Source: an uncultured Granulosicoccaceae bacterium
GTDB taxonomy: Bacteria > Pseudomonadota > Gammaproteobacteria > Granulosicoccales > Granulosicoccaceae
Assembly: GCA_937998875.1 (NCBI GenBank)
Contig: CALLBO010000053.1
Span: forward strand, 1 to 37,908
Length of the DNA stretch: 37,908 bases
Direction of reading: 5' to 3'
Every line of letters begins with the position of its first letter. The stretch's first letter is position 1. This document shows, in pieces, positions 8,235 to 15,883 of the stretch. The translations under genes and the position numbers were made by a program. The notes under the pieces were generated by a model. That model was given only the letters and a program-made list of their open reading frames with translations, was not told the DNA's origin and searched no databases.

Positions 8235-8849
8235 CTAAAAAAGCCCTTCACCAACAGTGACAACATCACCGGGCATGATTCTCTGAGCAAAATCAACGCG
8301 ATAGTTTTTCTTAACGCCATCTATTTCGCGAAGCAGATTTATTCTTCTCCGCGAACCTCGGTCTGTCATACCGCCGGCCAATGAAATTGCCTTGGCCAGA
8401 GTCAATCCCGGCTCAAAAGCGTAACTACCCGGACTTCTAACTTCTCCATCAATAAAAAAGGCACGGTACTGCTTGATCGTAACATTCACCGACGGGTTTT
8501 TAAGATACGCACCGCTCAGCTTTTCAGTGATCGATTCAGTAAGCTCAGCTGCAGTCAAACCCGCTACCGGAATACTGCCGACATAGGAGTAATTAATAGA
8601 ACCAGACTGATTCACGGTCGCATCCATGGTTAACTCATCATCGTTGAACACCTGTATGTGTATTTCGTCACCGGACTGAAGAATATATTGATCGGTTAAA
8701 GCCTGAGGCGGGCCTGCGGCGATTGAGCCATCTTCACCGCTATCGCCCGACACCATCGCACCCGGAGCACAGGCTTGAAGCACCAGCATCATTGCAGCAA
8801 CGAGACCGATCAGTCCACTGATTCTAAAGTTCCGATTATCACTATTCAT
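8235..8849 (-). CDS. Wza-like polysaccharide export lipoprotein (Poly_export + SLBB)
   Basis: A 204-residue outer-membrane-type lipoprotein. The start is ATG 8849, preceded by AAGGGG; it gives a lipoprotein signal with lipobox LQAC (Cys27). An earlier in-frame ATG at 8900 would put 17 residues ahead of it. Residues about 50-125 form a polysaccharide biosynthesis/export domain (YILQSGDEIHIQVFNDDEL, then GSINYSYVGSIPVAGLTAAEL). Residues about 130-200 form an SLBB beta-grasp domain (FFIDGEVRSPGSYAFEPGLTLAKAISLAGG). It is shorter than full Wza (about 380 residues), as is common for single-SLBB forms. It stands alone: no tyrosine kinase, glycosyltransferase or Wzx/Wzy gene is adjacent, so any export locus it serves must be elsewhere. 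Its stop lies 27 bases from the end of the convergent mbfA-like gene. Confidence 0.88.
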   Translation of the reverse strand: MNSDNRNFRISGLIGLVAAMMLVLQACAPGAMVSGDSGEDGSIAAGPPQALTDQYILQSGDEIHIQVFNDDELTMDATVNQSGSINYSYVGSIPVAGLTAAELTESITEKLSGAYLKNPSVNVTIKQYRAFFIDGEVRSPGSYAFEPGLTLAKAISLAGGMTDRGSRRRINLLREIDGVKKNYRVDFAQRIMPGDVVTVGEGLF

Positions 8850-9203
8850 AGTGACCCCTTCGATAGATGATTTTGACTCGCGGAGGGTAACCCAAATCAA
8901 AGGCTTTTACATCCTTTGATCAGCCCGCGTTAAGGCAGATTAACTAATTGTTACGTATCAAAATTGATGTTCAGGCAATACAGACAAGGCCGTTGCCCGT
9001 GAGAGGTGAAATATCGCTCGGCATCGCCGGAATAGTTGCGCGCCGGAGGCACGGACACCCAGCGCGAAAACGGGCGCGAGCAACGGGCGCGAGAACGGGT
9101 GTGAGAACGGGTGTGAGACGGGCGTCCGCGAAGGAATATCAGACTGTTTAACTGCACCAACCCACCCGGTTTAATGCCGCAACATAAAATATTTTTGAAA
9201 AAT
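8850..9203. other. Intergenic region with no recognisable gene
   Basis: The space between two minus-strand genes. It holds the promoter region of the Wza-like gene, a short 12-bp tandem repeat (listed separately) and an AT-rich palindromic stretch near 9190-9202 (ATTTTT facing AAAAAT). Short open frames run across the repeat on both strands, but they have low-complexity Arg/Thr/Gly or Arg/Ser/His composition and no ribosome-binding site, so I do not call them genes. Confidence 0.5.
9069..9124. repeat. 12-bp tandem repeat, about 4.5 copies
   Basis: Four consecutive units of the form AACGGGYGYGAG lie at 9069-9080, 9082-9093, 9094-9105 and 9106-9117, followed by a partial fifth (ACGGGCG, 9118-9124). 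One extra C at 9081 breaks the spacing between units 1 and 2. Units 1-2 read GCGC where units 3-4 read GTGT, so the array probably grew by pairwise duplication. It is intergenic. Confidence 0.85.
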
Positions 9204-9218
9204 GTGCCTTTAGTGCAC
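9197..9218 (-). terminator. Possible rho-independent terminator after the DsrE gene
   Basis: On the minus strand, directly after the stop codon at 9220-9222, a short stem GTGC/GCAC (9215-9218 with 9204-9207, 7-base loop) is followed by ATTTTTC. The stem is only 4 bp, so this is a weak candidate placed mainly by position. Confidence 0.35.
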
Positions 9219-9219
9219 G

Positions 9220-9666
9220 CTATGGCCGAATGTAGGCATAGCCCTTCTCCTGCAACTCAATCAGCTGAATGACACCGGATGACACCATGGTCGCCTCATC
9301 GACTAGTTCAATGTCTTTGCCAGCCTTTTTTGACATATTTCGATGGGTGTTACCACAGGCTGAAAACGTCAGATTATCGATTTCCAGAGACATTACAGAC
9401 AGCCTGTCTTTCACCGGCGACGTATCTGATCGAAACATATGCAGGCCCGGACCATAGGCAACCAGCTCTATTTTCACTGACTCGCCTTTGGAATCGTAGT
9501 ATTTCTTGACATTAGCAATATTATTCAAAGCCAGATTCATTGTGGCAGGATCGTTCTCATCCACATGGATTGCCACTTGATGATCAGTTTCACCTGCATA
9601 ACTGCTGCTAACGGTCAAGAGTATTGCCGCTGTGATTGCCTTCAGAAGTGTAGTAACGCGAATCAT
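9220..9666 (-). CDS. Exported DsrE/DsrF-like family protein
   Basis: A 148-residue protein with a cleavable signal peptide (MIRVTTLLKAITAAILLTVSSSYA, cut near residue 24) and a DsrE/DsrF/YchN-type domain. The pattern is typical of the exported single-cysteine branch: VAIHVDENDPATMNLALNNIANVKKYY, then VKIELVAYGPGLHMFRSD and LTFSACGNT, with the one Cys at about 104. The family takes part in sulfur relay or small-molecule thiol chemistry; the role of the periplasmic members is not settled. I use ATG 9666 because AGAGGA lies eight bases upstream, inside the sequence that would be coding if the in-frame ATG at 9681 were used. No dsr, sox or tus genes are nearby. Confidence 0.82.
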   Translation of the reverse strand: MIRVTTLLKAITAAILLTVSSSYAGETDHQVAIHVDENDPATMNLALNNIANVKKYYDSKGESVKIELVAYGPGLHMFRSDTSPVKDRLSVMSLEIDNLTFSACGNTHRNMSKKAGKDIELVDEATMVSSGVIQLIELQEKGYAYIRP

Positions 9667-9840
9667 GATTATTCCTCTCACTTTTTTAGATGGTTATTGT
9701 ACACAATGCTAAACCGCCGGAATCCGTGGTCAACAAATACCAAATCGAAAACCCGTTTCGTGCGAACCAGCACCTTAGCGATACCTGCATTTGGTATGGC
9801 AGGATCGCAACTACCGGGATATCAATGCTGCAGAACTAGC

Positions 9841-10695
9841 TCAACCTGATTGCGGCACCGGGAATCCGTTTCTCCCAGGAAAATCTACAGCAAGCTCCCT
9901 TGCATTAGGCATCTTTAACCACAACCTTAACATTTTTCGATGACGTTCGTTCTCACCGTAGTCTTCAAATTCTGTGCGTGAGTGAAGTACTGCATAGTTG
10001 TTGGCGAACTGTAAATCACCTGGCTCTAGCATCATATCCAACCGCAATGATTCCTGGTGGATAATTGAGTCAAAGATATCCAATGCTTCAACTTCAACTC
10101 TGGATAACGGCAGCCCCATAATTTCATGTCCCAGCTCAATATATTGCCGCAGATATCTGCAACTTAGTTTACCGATGTGGTAACTAAAAATCGGCGACAA
10201 ACCGGGTTCACTCTTCCCAAGGTGCGCATAATAAAAAGGCCGATAATAGAGCGCCAAAAACTCTGGATGATAGGCATTGGTTTCATACACACGTGTATTC
10301 TTGTCTTTTACATCTCCTACATTCATAACCAACCCAAGCAGATCTCCCTTTGGGTTTTGCCCAACTGGCTGCCCAAGATTTAAACCAATACCGTAGTAGA
10401 TCGCATTGAGATCTTCTTCGGAATACCGGTCCACAGGCAAACCGCGCAACAGCAGAAAACCCAGGCCGTTCTCAAGAAAATCTGAGTAGGCACTTAGCTC
10501 TGCACAAAGCACCGGAAGTGGAAAGTCTACTTTAGTAAAGTCTGGAAACGCCAACCCCTTACTTTTTAATGTAGAGAGCGCGCTATCAATTGCTGCAATT
10601 GCAGTATCGGAAAGCAGATGTATCCACGACTGGTCATCCACGAGCTCAGAGCCTCTCCAGGCAGCTGGATCAGTAATCTTCTGTTTCAGTATCAT
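9841..10695 (-). CDS. TauD/TfdA-family protein with the iron-binding segment deleted
   Basis: A 284-residue protein from ATG 10695 (an in-frame GTG at 10704 would add three residues; neither has a good ribosome-binding site). It follows the pattern of TauD/TfdA-like dioxygenases of about 330 residues. The N-terminal part (ITDPAAWRGSEL, LENGLGFLLLRGLPVDRYS, GIGLNLGQPVGQNPKGDLLG) and the C-terminal part (FSYHIGKLSCRYLRQYIE, LEPGDLQFANNYAVLHSRTEFEDY, HRKMLRLWLKMP) are intact. The C-terminal part includes the distal His (about 238) and the 2-oxoglutarate-type Arg (about 257). The stretch that should lie between, with the HTD iron ligands and the GGES region, is absent: VYETNA is followed at once by YHPEFLALYYRPFYY (junction near 10266-10278). 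The frame stays open, so this is an in-frame loss of about 40-50 residues. The HPE triplet at the junction could mimic HxE but aligns with a different helix. Probably inactive as an iron dioxygenase. Confidence 0.8.
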   Translation of the reverse strand: MILKQKITDPAAWRGSELVDDQSWIHLLSDTAIAAIDSALSTLKSKGLAFPDFTKVDFPLPVLCAELSAYSDFLENGLGFLLLRGLPVDRYSEEDLNAIYYGIGLNLGQPVGQNPKGDLLGLVMNVGDVKDKNTRVYETNAYHPEFLALYYRPFYYAHLGKSEPGLSPIFSYHIGKLSCRYLRQYIELGHEIMGLPLSRVEVEALDIFDSIIHQESLRLDMMLEPGDLQFANNYAVLHSRTEFEDYGENERHRKMLRLWLKMPNARELAVDFPGRNGFPVPQSG

Positions 10696-10991
10696 ACTTA
10701 TCACACTTTATTGTGTAGGTTGTCGTTGCACCACGCAACAACGATTCGGTAGCTTTGGTCTGTGTATCGCCTGTTCACCCGTTTTCCAATCATACCTCCC
10801 ATCACCTCATTCAGCACAGCCCGCAGTACAACCAATCAGGAGAACAAAGCAATGGGAATAATACCGAAACGGGCGTAGTAATATTCCCCGGACAACGCGA
10901 CGCCAGCTCTCTACTCTATCTCTGTGCTAGTCAAATCGAGATTAGCTGTCAAATCTGCTTACGCATTTTCTAACAATGGAGAGTCCGAAAA
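10696..10991. promoter_or_regulatory. Divergent intergenic region with short inverted repeats
   Basis: About 296 bp separate the TauD-like gene (minus) from the secreted orphan gene (plus), so promoters in both directions should be here. Two small inverted repeats sit close to the TauD-like start: CACAC...TTGTGT (about 10702-10716) and GTTGC/GCAAC with a 5-base loop (10725-10739). Either could be an operator or a leader hairpin. I see no gene in it. Confidence 0.3.
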
Positions 10992-11486
10992 ATGAAAGTA
11001 TTAGCCAAACAATCTCACGTCCTGAAACGCGGCATACTGGGCGTCGCCATATGTGCCACGCTGCCGTTAGCTACGATTACAACCCACGCAATTGGTGCCT
11101 GGGGTTTAGACAATACCCCAATGGTAGACTGGGGGAGCTGTCCCTGCGTGAATATCGGTGCGGCGTGGAGTTCAGTTCATGGAATAAACAACACTACGGC
11201 AACTTTTCCGTATCTACTAGAATCGGTTGATCAAAAACAAAAAGACAAATTTGCAAGTTCAACAAATAAACTATTTTTAAGTCACAGCGAAGTCATAACG
11301 GCAGTTGGTGAAATTGATGTTATGGCCCCGACCTCGGCAGGTGTTCTGCATTGCAGCGCCTACAATAATAGAAGTGACAAAGAGCAATCCACCACTCACG
11401 CGGTATTAAACGCCCCTGTTGCCGTAAATGATTGCCGCACCGGCCTGTACAACATTGCCGAAAAGACCAACCCTATGCCGTTATGA
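10992..11486 (+). CDS. Secreted orphan protein with four cysteines
   Basis: A 164-residue protein I do not recognise. The start is ATG at 10992, with GGAG about nine bases upstream. A signal peptide is clear: basic start, hydrophobic GILGVAICATLPLATITTHA, likely cut after about residue 33. The mature chain has an SCPC pair (Cys50, Cys52) in DWGSCPCVN, plus Cys121 and Cys148, so two disulfides are possible. The middle (about 73-110) reads as a helical, charged region followed by a strand (SEVITAVGEIDVMA). It is monocistronic and ends before a strong hairpin. It could be a small periplasmic or surface protein; no enzymatic motif is visible. Confidence 0.65.
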   Translation: MKVLAKQSHVLKRGILGVAICATLPLATITTHAIGAWGLDNTPMVDWGSCPCVNIGAAWSSVHGINNTTATFPYLLESVDQKQKDKFASSTNKLFLSHSEVITAVGEIDVMAPTSAGVLHCSAYNNRSDKEQSTTHAVLNAPVAVNDCRTGLYNIAEKTNPMPL

Positions 11487-11526
11487 CACTGTAACATCTG
11501 TACAGTCGCAATATTATTTTCGAAAA

Positions 11527-11557
11527 TATTCGGATCACCCTTCCGGTGTTCCGAATA
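11527..11557 (-). terminator. Hairpin terminator between convergent genes
   Basis: TATTCGGA (11527-11534) pairs perfectly with TCCGAATA (11550-11557). After one T-T mismatch, CACC pairs with GGTG, leaving a 5-base loop. On the minus strand the stem is followed by TTTTCG, fitting a rho-independent terminator for the CoA-transferase operon. It also lies 40 bases after the orphan gene on the plus strand, so it may work in both directions. Confidence 0.65.
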
Positions 11558-11711
11558 CTTAGGCAACTGAAATGATGCACTATGCAGATAAGCTAATTGA
11601 ATGAGTACCCATGTAGCACACTCGTCCATTCCGGAAAATACGTAACGGCTTTATCTACCAGAAAATAAAAGCACATTTCTCTATCGGCCTATATCGGATT
11701 TGAGTGATTCG

Positions 11712-12938
11712 TTACACGAGCACACCGTCATCAACCAGCGCCTGAATCGCATCGTCACCATACCCGGCTTCACGTAACACTTCCCTACTATGCTGCCCTA
11801 TCACCGGCGCGGCTACTCTGACTCCACCCGGGGTACCATGAAATTTAACCGGTGAACCCAGTGTTCTTATAGTGCCCGCCACTGGATGTTCGACTTCTAC
11901 AATCATGTCTCGCGACACAGCCTGTGGATCTTCATGCATCTCCAGTATATCGAGCAAAGGGCCAGCTGGAATTCCCGCGTCGTTAAGCAGCCTTACCCAA
12001 TCATCTGTGTCTCGGGTTACAAAGATAGCTTCCAAAGCGTCGATGAGCTCAAGACGATTCGCCATCCGATCCGGATTAGTAGCAAAGCGCGGATCTTCCT
12101 TTAAATGCTGCGCATTAATCGCCTCCAACATTCGCAACCAGTTAGTTTGATTTGCACACCCGATATTGATCCAGCCATCTTTTGTTGCAATGGACTGATA
12201 AGGGGCATTTAATGGATGCGCGGATCCCATCGGCTCAGGTGCAACTCCTGTTGCAAACGCAATTGCAGACTGCCAGAAAGTCTGTGTAATACCCGCTTCA
12301 AACAAAGAAGTATCAACACGCTGACCCTTGCCGGTCTTCAACCTTGAAGAATAAGCCGCACTAACACCCATCGCCGCCAAAATGCCTGCCGTGATATCTG
12401 TGACAGGCGGGCCGATTTTTACCGGTGCTCTGTTCGGACCTTCACCAGTGACCGACATCAGCCCCGCCATACCCTGGGCTACAAGGTCAAACCCTCCGCG
12501 TTCCCGATAGGGACCAGTACGCCCGAAACCGGAGATTTCGCAATATATCAAGGCGGGGTCTAATTCACTTAGCGTGTCATGGTCAAGGCCGAGCCTGGCC
12601 ATCGTGTCGTGTCGGAAGTTTTCGATCACAACATCGGCATCTTTCAATAATTCAATCAATACCGCTTTACCAGCTTCATGTTTTAGATCGAGCGCAATGC
12701 CACGCTTATTGCGATTCATCATCATGAAAGCTGCAGACTCACCTTCAATTTCAGGTGGCACCATGCGACGGGTATCATCACCTGTACCGATCTTCTCAAC
12801 CTTAACAACATCGGCACCCATATCAGCCAGCATTAAACCGCAAATCGGTCCAGCCATGATATGGGCCAGCTCTATCACCCGAACACCGGTTAATGGTCCA
12901 TTGGACTGCTCACCTGACAGATCTTCACCCGTGCTCAC
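11712..12938 (-). CDS. CaiB/BaiF family (class III) CoA-transferase
   Basis: A 408-residue class III CoA-transferase, which moves CoA between carboxylic acids through an enzyme-bound anhydride/thioester. The N-terminal signature is GVRVIELAHIMAGPICGLMLADMGADVVKVE (18-48). RNKRGIALDLK (76-86), FGRTGPYRERGGFDLVAQGMAGLM and the catalytic Asp at 181 (in GPPVTDITAG) follow, then VDTSLFEAG. Normal length and complete. The start is ATG at 12938. It lies 177 bp downstream of the crotonase gene on the same strand, with a possible hairpin between, so it may be the last gene of the TRAP/aminotransferase operon or a separate unit. The likely role is activation of the imported acid as a CoA thioester; the donor and acceptor acids cannot be read from the sequence. 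Confidence 0.92.
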   Translation of the reverse strand: MSTGEDLSGEQSNGPLTGVRVIELAHIMAGPICGLMLADMGADVVKVEKIGTGDDTRRMVPPEIEGESAAFMMMNRNKRGIALDLKHEAGKAVLIELLKDADVVIENFRHDTMARLGLDHDTLSELDPALIYCEISGFGRTGPYRERGGFDLVAQGMAGLMSVTGEGPNRAPVKIGPPVTDITAGILAAMGVSAAYSSRLKTGKGQRVDTSLFEAGITQTFWQSAIAFATGVAPEPMGSAHPLNAPYQSIATKDGWINIGCANQTNWLRMLEAINAQHLKEDPRFATNPDRMANRLELIDALEAIFVTRDTDDWVRLLNDAGIPAGPLLDILEMHEDPQAVSRDMIVEVEHPVAGTIRTLGSPVKFHGTPGGVRVAAPVIGQHSREVLREAGYGDDAIQALVDDGVLV

Positions 12939-13054
12939 TGCTCTAGCCTAGCCCGGATTATTCATAAGGCGACAAATAAACAATAGTGAAATGCTATGTA
13001 TACAGTTCCAAACCATTTTTGGGCACCTCGATAAAAATAACAGTGTGTCTATTC

Positions 13055-13078
13055 GACGCCAGAAGAGAATCTGGTGTC
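13055..13078 (-). terminator. Hairpin downstream of the crotonase gene
   Basis: GACGCCAGA (13055-13063) pairs with TCTGGTGTC (13070-13078) over nine base pairs, one of them G-T, with a 6-base loop. On the minus strand a T-rich run (TTATTTTTATC) follows, but only about 12 bases after the stem. It may be a weak terminator or mRNA 3'-end stabiliser between the crotonase and CoA-transferase genes. Confidence 0.4.
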
Positions 13079-13115
13079 ACATCTCGTTAGTAATTGGGCT
13101 CATGAATAATCCTGG

Positions 13116-13889
13116 CTAGTGGCCCGTCCATTGAGGTTTTCGTTTTGCCAGGAAAGCATCCATGCCTTCGCGAAAGTCTTCACTTGTGTAACACTCGATA
13201 ATCAAATCATCGCCCTCTACATTGGCGGCATGTTGGCGCAAACGTCGCAACCCTTCTTTAGTGGCTGCAATTGTCAGCGGTGCGTGGCCACGTAGTTGCT
13301 CGCATAGCTCCAATGCTCTGGCCATAGGGTCTGCAACCGTCTCATTAACCAGACCGATAGTTCGCGCCTCATCTATTCTAATAAGTCGAGACGTTATCAG
13401 GATCTCTCGGGTACGAGGTGCCCCAAGGAGTTCCACCAGACGCGATAAATTGCCTACTGACAAGCAATTGCCAAGGGTACGCGCAATGGGGAAGCCGAAC
13501 TTTATGTCATCTGTTGAGATGCGTAGGTCACAACAGGCAGCTATAGCAGCACCGCCACCGGTACACGCACCACGAATGGCAGCCACCGTTGGAATAGGCA
13601 AAGATTCGAATAATCCCAGAACTCTGTCCATAGTGCGTTCGTAGCCCAGTGCATCTTCTTCGGTTCTAAAATCACGAAAACCCGAGATGTCGGTTCCTGC
13701 GGCAAAGGCCTTATCGCCCGCGCCGGTAATAATCAGTGACCGAATATCCAATGACTTATCCAGTACACGTTCGCAGTGGGTAGCCAATAATTCATACATA
13801 TCAAACGTCAGAGCATTACGCGCTTCCGGTCGATTGAACGTGATGATTCCGATATCGTCGACTTGTTCGAACAACAGCTCTTCAGTCAT
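13116..13889 (-). CDS. Crotonase (enoyl-CoA hydratase/isomerase) family protein lacking both catalytic Glu
   Basis: A 257-residue crotonase-fold protein. It has the usual start (VDDIGIITFNRPEARNALT), the oxyanion-hole pieces AFAAGTDISGF and IRGACTGGGAAIAACCDLRIS, and the normal C-terminal helices ending DAFLAKRKPQWTGH. Compared with rat enoyl-CoA hydratase, the Glu144 position (GGGCELA) is Ala here (GGGAAIA), and the Glu164 position (FGQPEI) has no Glu (KFGFPIARTLG). Simple hydration of an enoyl-CoA is therefore doubtful. Crotonases without these residues can be isomerases, hydrolases or C-C-cleaving enzymes. It begins 37 bp after dctM on the same strand, so it is almost certainly co-transcribed with the TRAP genes and probably acts on a CoA ester derived from the imported acid. 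The start is ATG at 13889. Confidence 0.88.
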   Translation of the reverse strand: MTEELLFEQVDDIGIITFNRPEARNALTFDMYELLATHCERVLDKSLDIRSLIITGAGDKAFAAGTDISGFRDFRTEEDALGYERTMDRVLGLFESLPIPTVAAIRGACTGGGAAIAACCDLRISTDDIKFGFPIARTLGNCLSVGNLSRLVELLGAPRTREILITSRLIRIDEARTIGLVNETVADPMARALELCEQLRGHAPLTIAATKEGLRRLRQHAANVEGDDLIIECYTSEDFREGMDAFLAKRKPQWTGH

Positions 13890-13926
13890 ACAAGTCTCCG
13901 GTTTTGATTGAACTGTGCTCGATCAT

Positions 13927-15207
13927 TTATCTGTAAAAATACTCGACTAAAAACATGGGGACAGCTGGCACGTAGGTACACAGTAGAAGTACAACAAGCA
14001 AGACTGCAACAAACCAGACATTGACTTTCGAAACATCCCAGATATTGGCTTTAGCGATTGAACAGGACGTAATCAGTACCGACGCGACCGGCGGTGTCTG
14101 TTGACCAATAGCCAAGTTGAGCGTCACGATTAACCCGAAGTGAATCGGATCAATGCCGGCCAGCTGAATTAATGGAATTACTATGGGTACAACCAGAATA
14201 ATCGCGGCTACCGAGTGCAGGAAGAAGCCAATGATCAAAAAGAAGACATTAAGAATCGCAAGAATGACATACTTGTTGTTGGTCATTTCCATCAGTGATT
14301 CAGCGAGCTCCTGAGGTATTTGCGCACGCGTTAAAAACCCACCCATCAGTACCGAGGCTGCAACCAGCAACATGACCACGGCCGTCTGCATGCCGCCTTC
14401 AATCATTGCTGACTTAAGTCGCTTGAAGTTTACTTCACGGTAGTAGATTCCAAGACCAAGTGCGACAACCACCGCCAAACCCGCTGCTTCAGTTGCGGTA
14501 ACAAAGCCACCGAAGATGCCTCCAAGAATAATTACCGGCAAAAGAAATGTTGGGAGCGCTTCTTTAAAAGTCTCTTTGACGCGCTTGGTGTTAAACGCTT
14601 CTTCTTTGGGCAGGTCATACTTGACTGCGAACGCATACGCCACGCTCATCAGACCTACTGCACCAATCAACCCCGGCACCAGACCTGCAACGAACAGCTG
14701 CTCAATACTCGCATTGGCAGATACCCCGTAAACAATCATCGGGATAGACGGCGGTATAATAATCGCCAGTGATGCGGAAGATGACGTGATGGCAGCAGAT
14801 AAGGGAGACGAATAACCACGCTTCTTCATCTGAGGGATCATCACCGAACCCAGCGCTGCAACATCCGCTACAGCGGAGCCGGAAATCTCAGCAAAGAAAA
14901 GTGACACACCAATATTCACCATACCCAGACCGCCGCGTACAAACCCGATAAGCGCTGCGACAAAGTTAATCAACCGGTCAGTGATACCACCGGCATTCAT
15001 AATCGCACCAGCCAGAACAAACATAGGTATTGCTATTAGAGAAAATTTGGTAGAGCCGTCATACATATCCAGGGCGACAGTCACAAGGGAATCGACACCT
15101 TCTGTCATAACCAGACCAAATATTGCGGCCACCGCTAGCGAGACGGCTATCGGTACATTTATAAAAATCAATAACAGGAGGACTAAAAAGACGCCGAGCA
15201 CGATCAT
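13927..15207 (-). CDS. dctM: TRAP transporter large permease DctM
   Basis: A 426-residue inner-membrane protein with about 12 hydrophobic segments, the large (transport) subunit of a TRAP transporter, which couples sodium entry to uptake of the ligand delivered by DctP. Family motifs include FINVPIAVSLAVAA near the start, FSLIAIPMFVLAGAIMNAGGI, LFFAEISGSAVADVAALGSVMIPQM, and LNLAIGQQTPPVASVLITSCSIA near the end. Length is typical. Its ATG overlaps the dctQ stop codon in an ATGA (15204-15207), so the two are translationally coupled. Confidence 0.96.
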   Translation of the reverse strand: MIVLGVFLVLLLLIFINVPIAVSLAVAAIFGLVMTEGVDSLVTVALDMYDGSTKFSLIAIPMFVLAGAIMNAGGITDRLINFVAALIGFVRGGLGMVNIGVSLFFAEISGSAVADVAALGSVMIPQMKKRGYSSPLSAAITSSSASLAIIIPPSIPMIVYGVSANASIEQLFVAGLVPGLIGAVGLMSVAYAFAVKYDLPKEEAFNTKRVKETFKEALPTFLLPVIILGGIFGGFVTATEAAGLAVVVALGLGIYYREVNFKRLKSAMIEGGMQTAVVMLLVAASVLMGGFLTRAQIPQELAESLMEMTNNKYVILAILNVFFLIIGFFLHSVAAIILVVPIVIPLIQLAGIDPIHFGLIVTLNLAIGQQTPPVASVLITSCSIAKANIWDVSKVNVWFVAVLLVVLLLCTYVPAVPMFLVEYFYR

Positions 15208-15758
15208 GAGCGTTTCACCTCTGTATGGCCCGCTGCCGCCATTTCTGCGGCAACCTCTGCTTCTATCTCAGCGTGCTCCGCAGATTGCCCCGCGATAACC
15301 ATTTTTATATAGGCTGGAGCGGCTAAAAGCTCGCATATAATAAACAGCACTGCGCCGATCGGAATTACGGACTGAGTCACCTGCACCGATACCCAACGCA
15401 GACTCACCAGAGAGTCTCCTTCCAGAATCAACACCACCTGCCATCCAGCCCATGCGAGCAAAACAAAGAACGCGATAAAGACAAATTCTGCAAAGATCGT
15501 AAGGTACAGCCGCACCGGCATCGGTATCGAGAGAAGCACACTATCAAAGCCAATGTGCTTACGCTTTAGCACTGCCAGTGCTCCACCATAATAAGTGATC
15601 CATGCCAGTATCACACTGGCAACCTCGTCATACCACGAAAGCGATGCATCTAACTTTCTATAGACAACAGCGATCACAACAATGACTGTAAGCACTACCA
15701 TCAACAACATCAGGAACCACTCAAGAAAGGTAGCGAGCGCTTGCGACAAACGATTCAC
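15204..15758 (-). CDS. dctQ: TRAP transporter small permease DctQ
   Basis: A 184-residue inner-membrane protein with four hydrophobic segments, the small TRAP subunit that scaffolds DctM. Recognisable parts are the first membrane helix (FLEWFLMLLMVVLTVIVVIAVVYR), SWYDEVASVILAWITYYGGALAVLKRKHIGFD (the conserved W-E...R.HI.FD pattern) and the last helix VTQSVIPIGAVLFIICELL. The C-terminal tail is long and rich in Glu/Ala. It overlaps dctM by 4 bp and lies 125 bp after dctP, separated by a strong hairpin. Confidence 0.95.
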   Translation of the reverse strand: MNRLSQALATFLEWFLMLLMVVLTVIVVIAVVYRKLDASLSWYDEVASVILAWITYYGGALAVLKRKHIGFDSVLLSIPMPVRLYLTIFAEFVFIAFFVLLAWAGWQVVLILEGDSLVSLRWVSVQVTQSVIPIGAVLFIICELLAAPAYIKMVIAGQSAEHAEIEAEVAAEMAAAGHTEVKRS

Positions 15759-15794
15759 ACTGGATCTCCGGGGTATGAGAGGTTAAAAACGAAA

Positions 15795-15848
15795 TCACCC
15801 GCTGCCGGCGCCATAACAACAATTTATTATGAGGCCGGCAACGGGTGA
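15795..15848 (-). terminator. Strong hairpin between dctP and dctQ (leaky terminator or mRNA stabiliser)
   Basis: TCACCCG-C-TGCCGGC (15795-15809) faces GCCGGCA-A-CGGGTGA (15834-15848), making 14 pairs with one mismatch. An inner CATAA/TTATG stem adds five pairs. On the minus strand the stem is followed by TTTCGTTTTTAACC, a T-rich tail. A partial terminator directly after the binding-protein gene is the usual way to make DctP in excess over the membrane subunits. Confidence 0.75.
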
Positions 15849-15883
15849 ATTATTTAAGCGCAGAAATAATGCTTTTCCGTGCC

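Noticed and set aside
8948..9160. Overlapping short open frames on both strands across the 12-bp repeat
   Set aside because: Their composition is dictated by the repeat (runs of Arg, Thr, Gly or Ser, His) and neither has a start signal.
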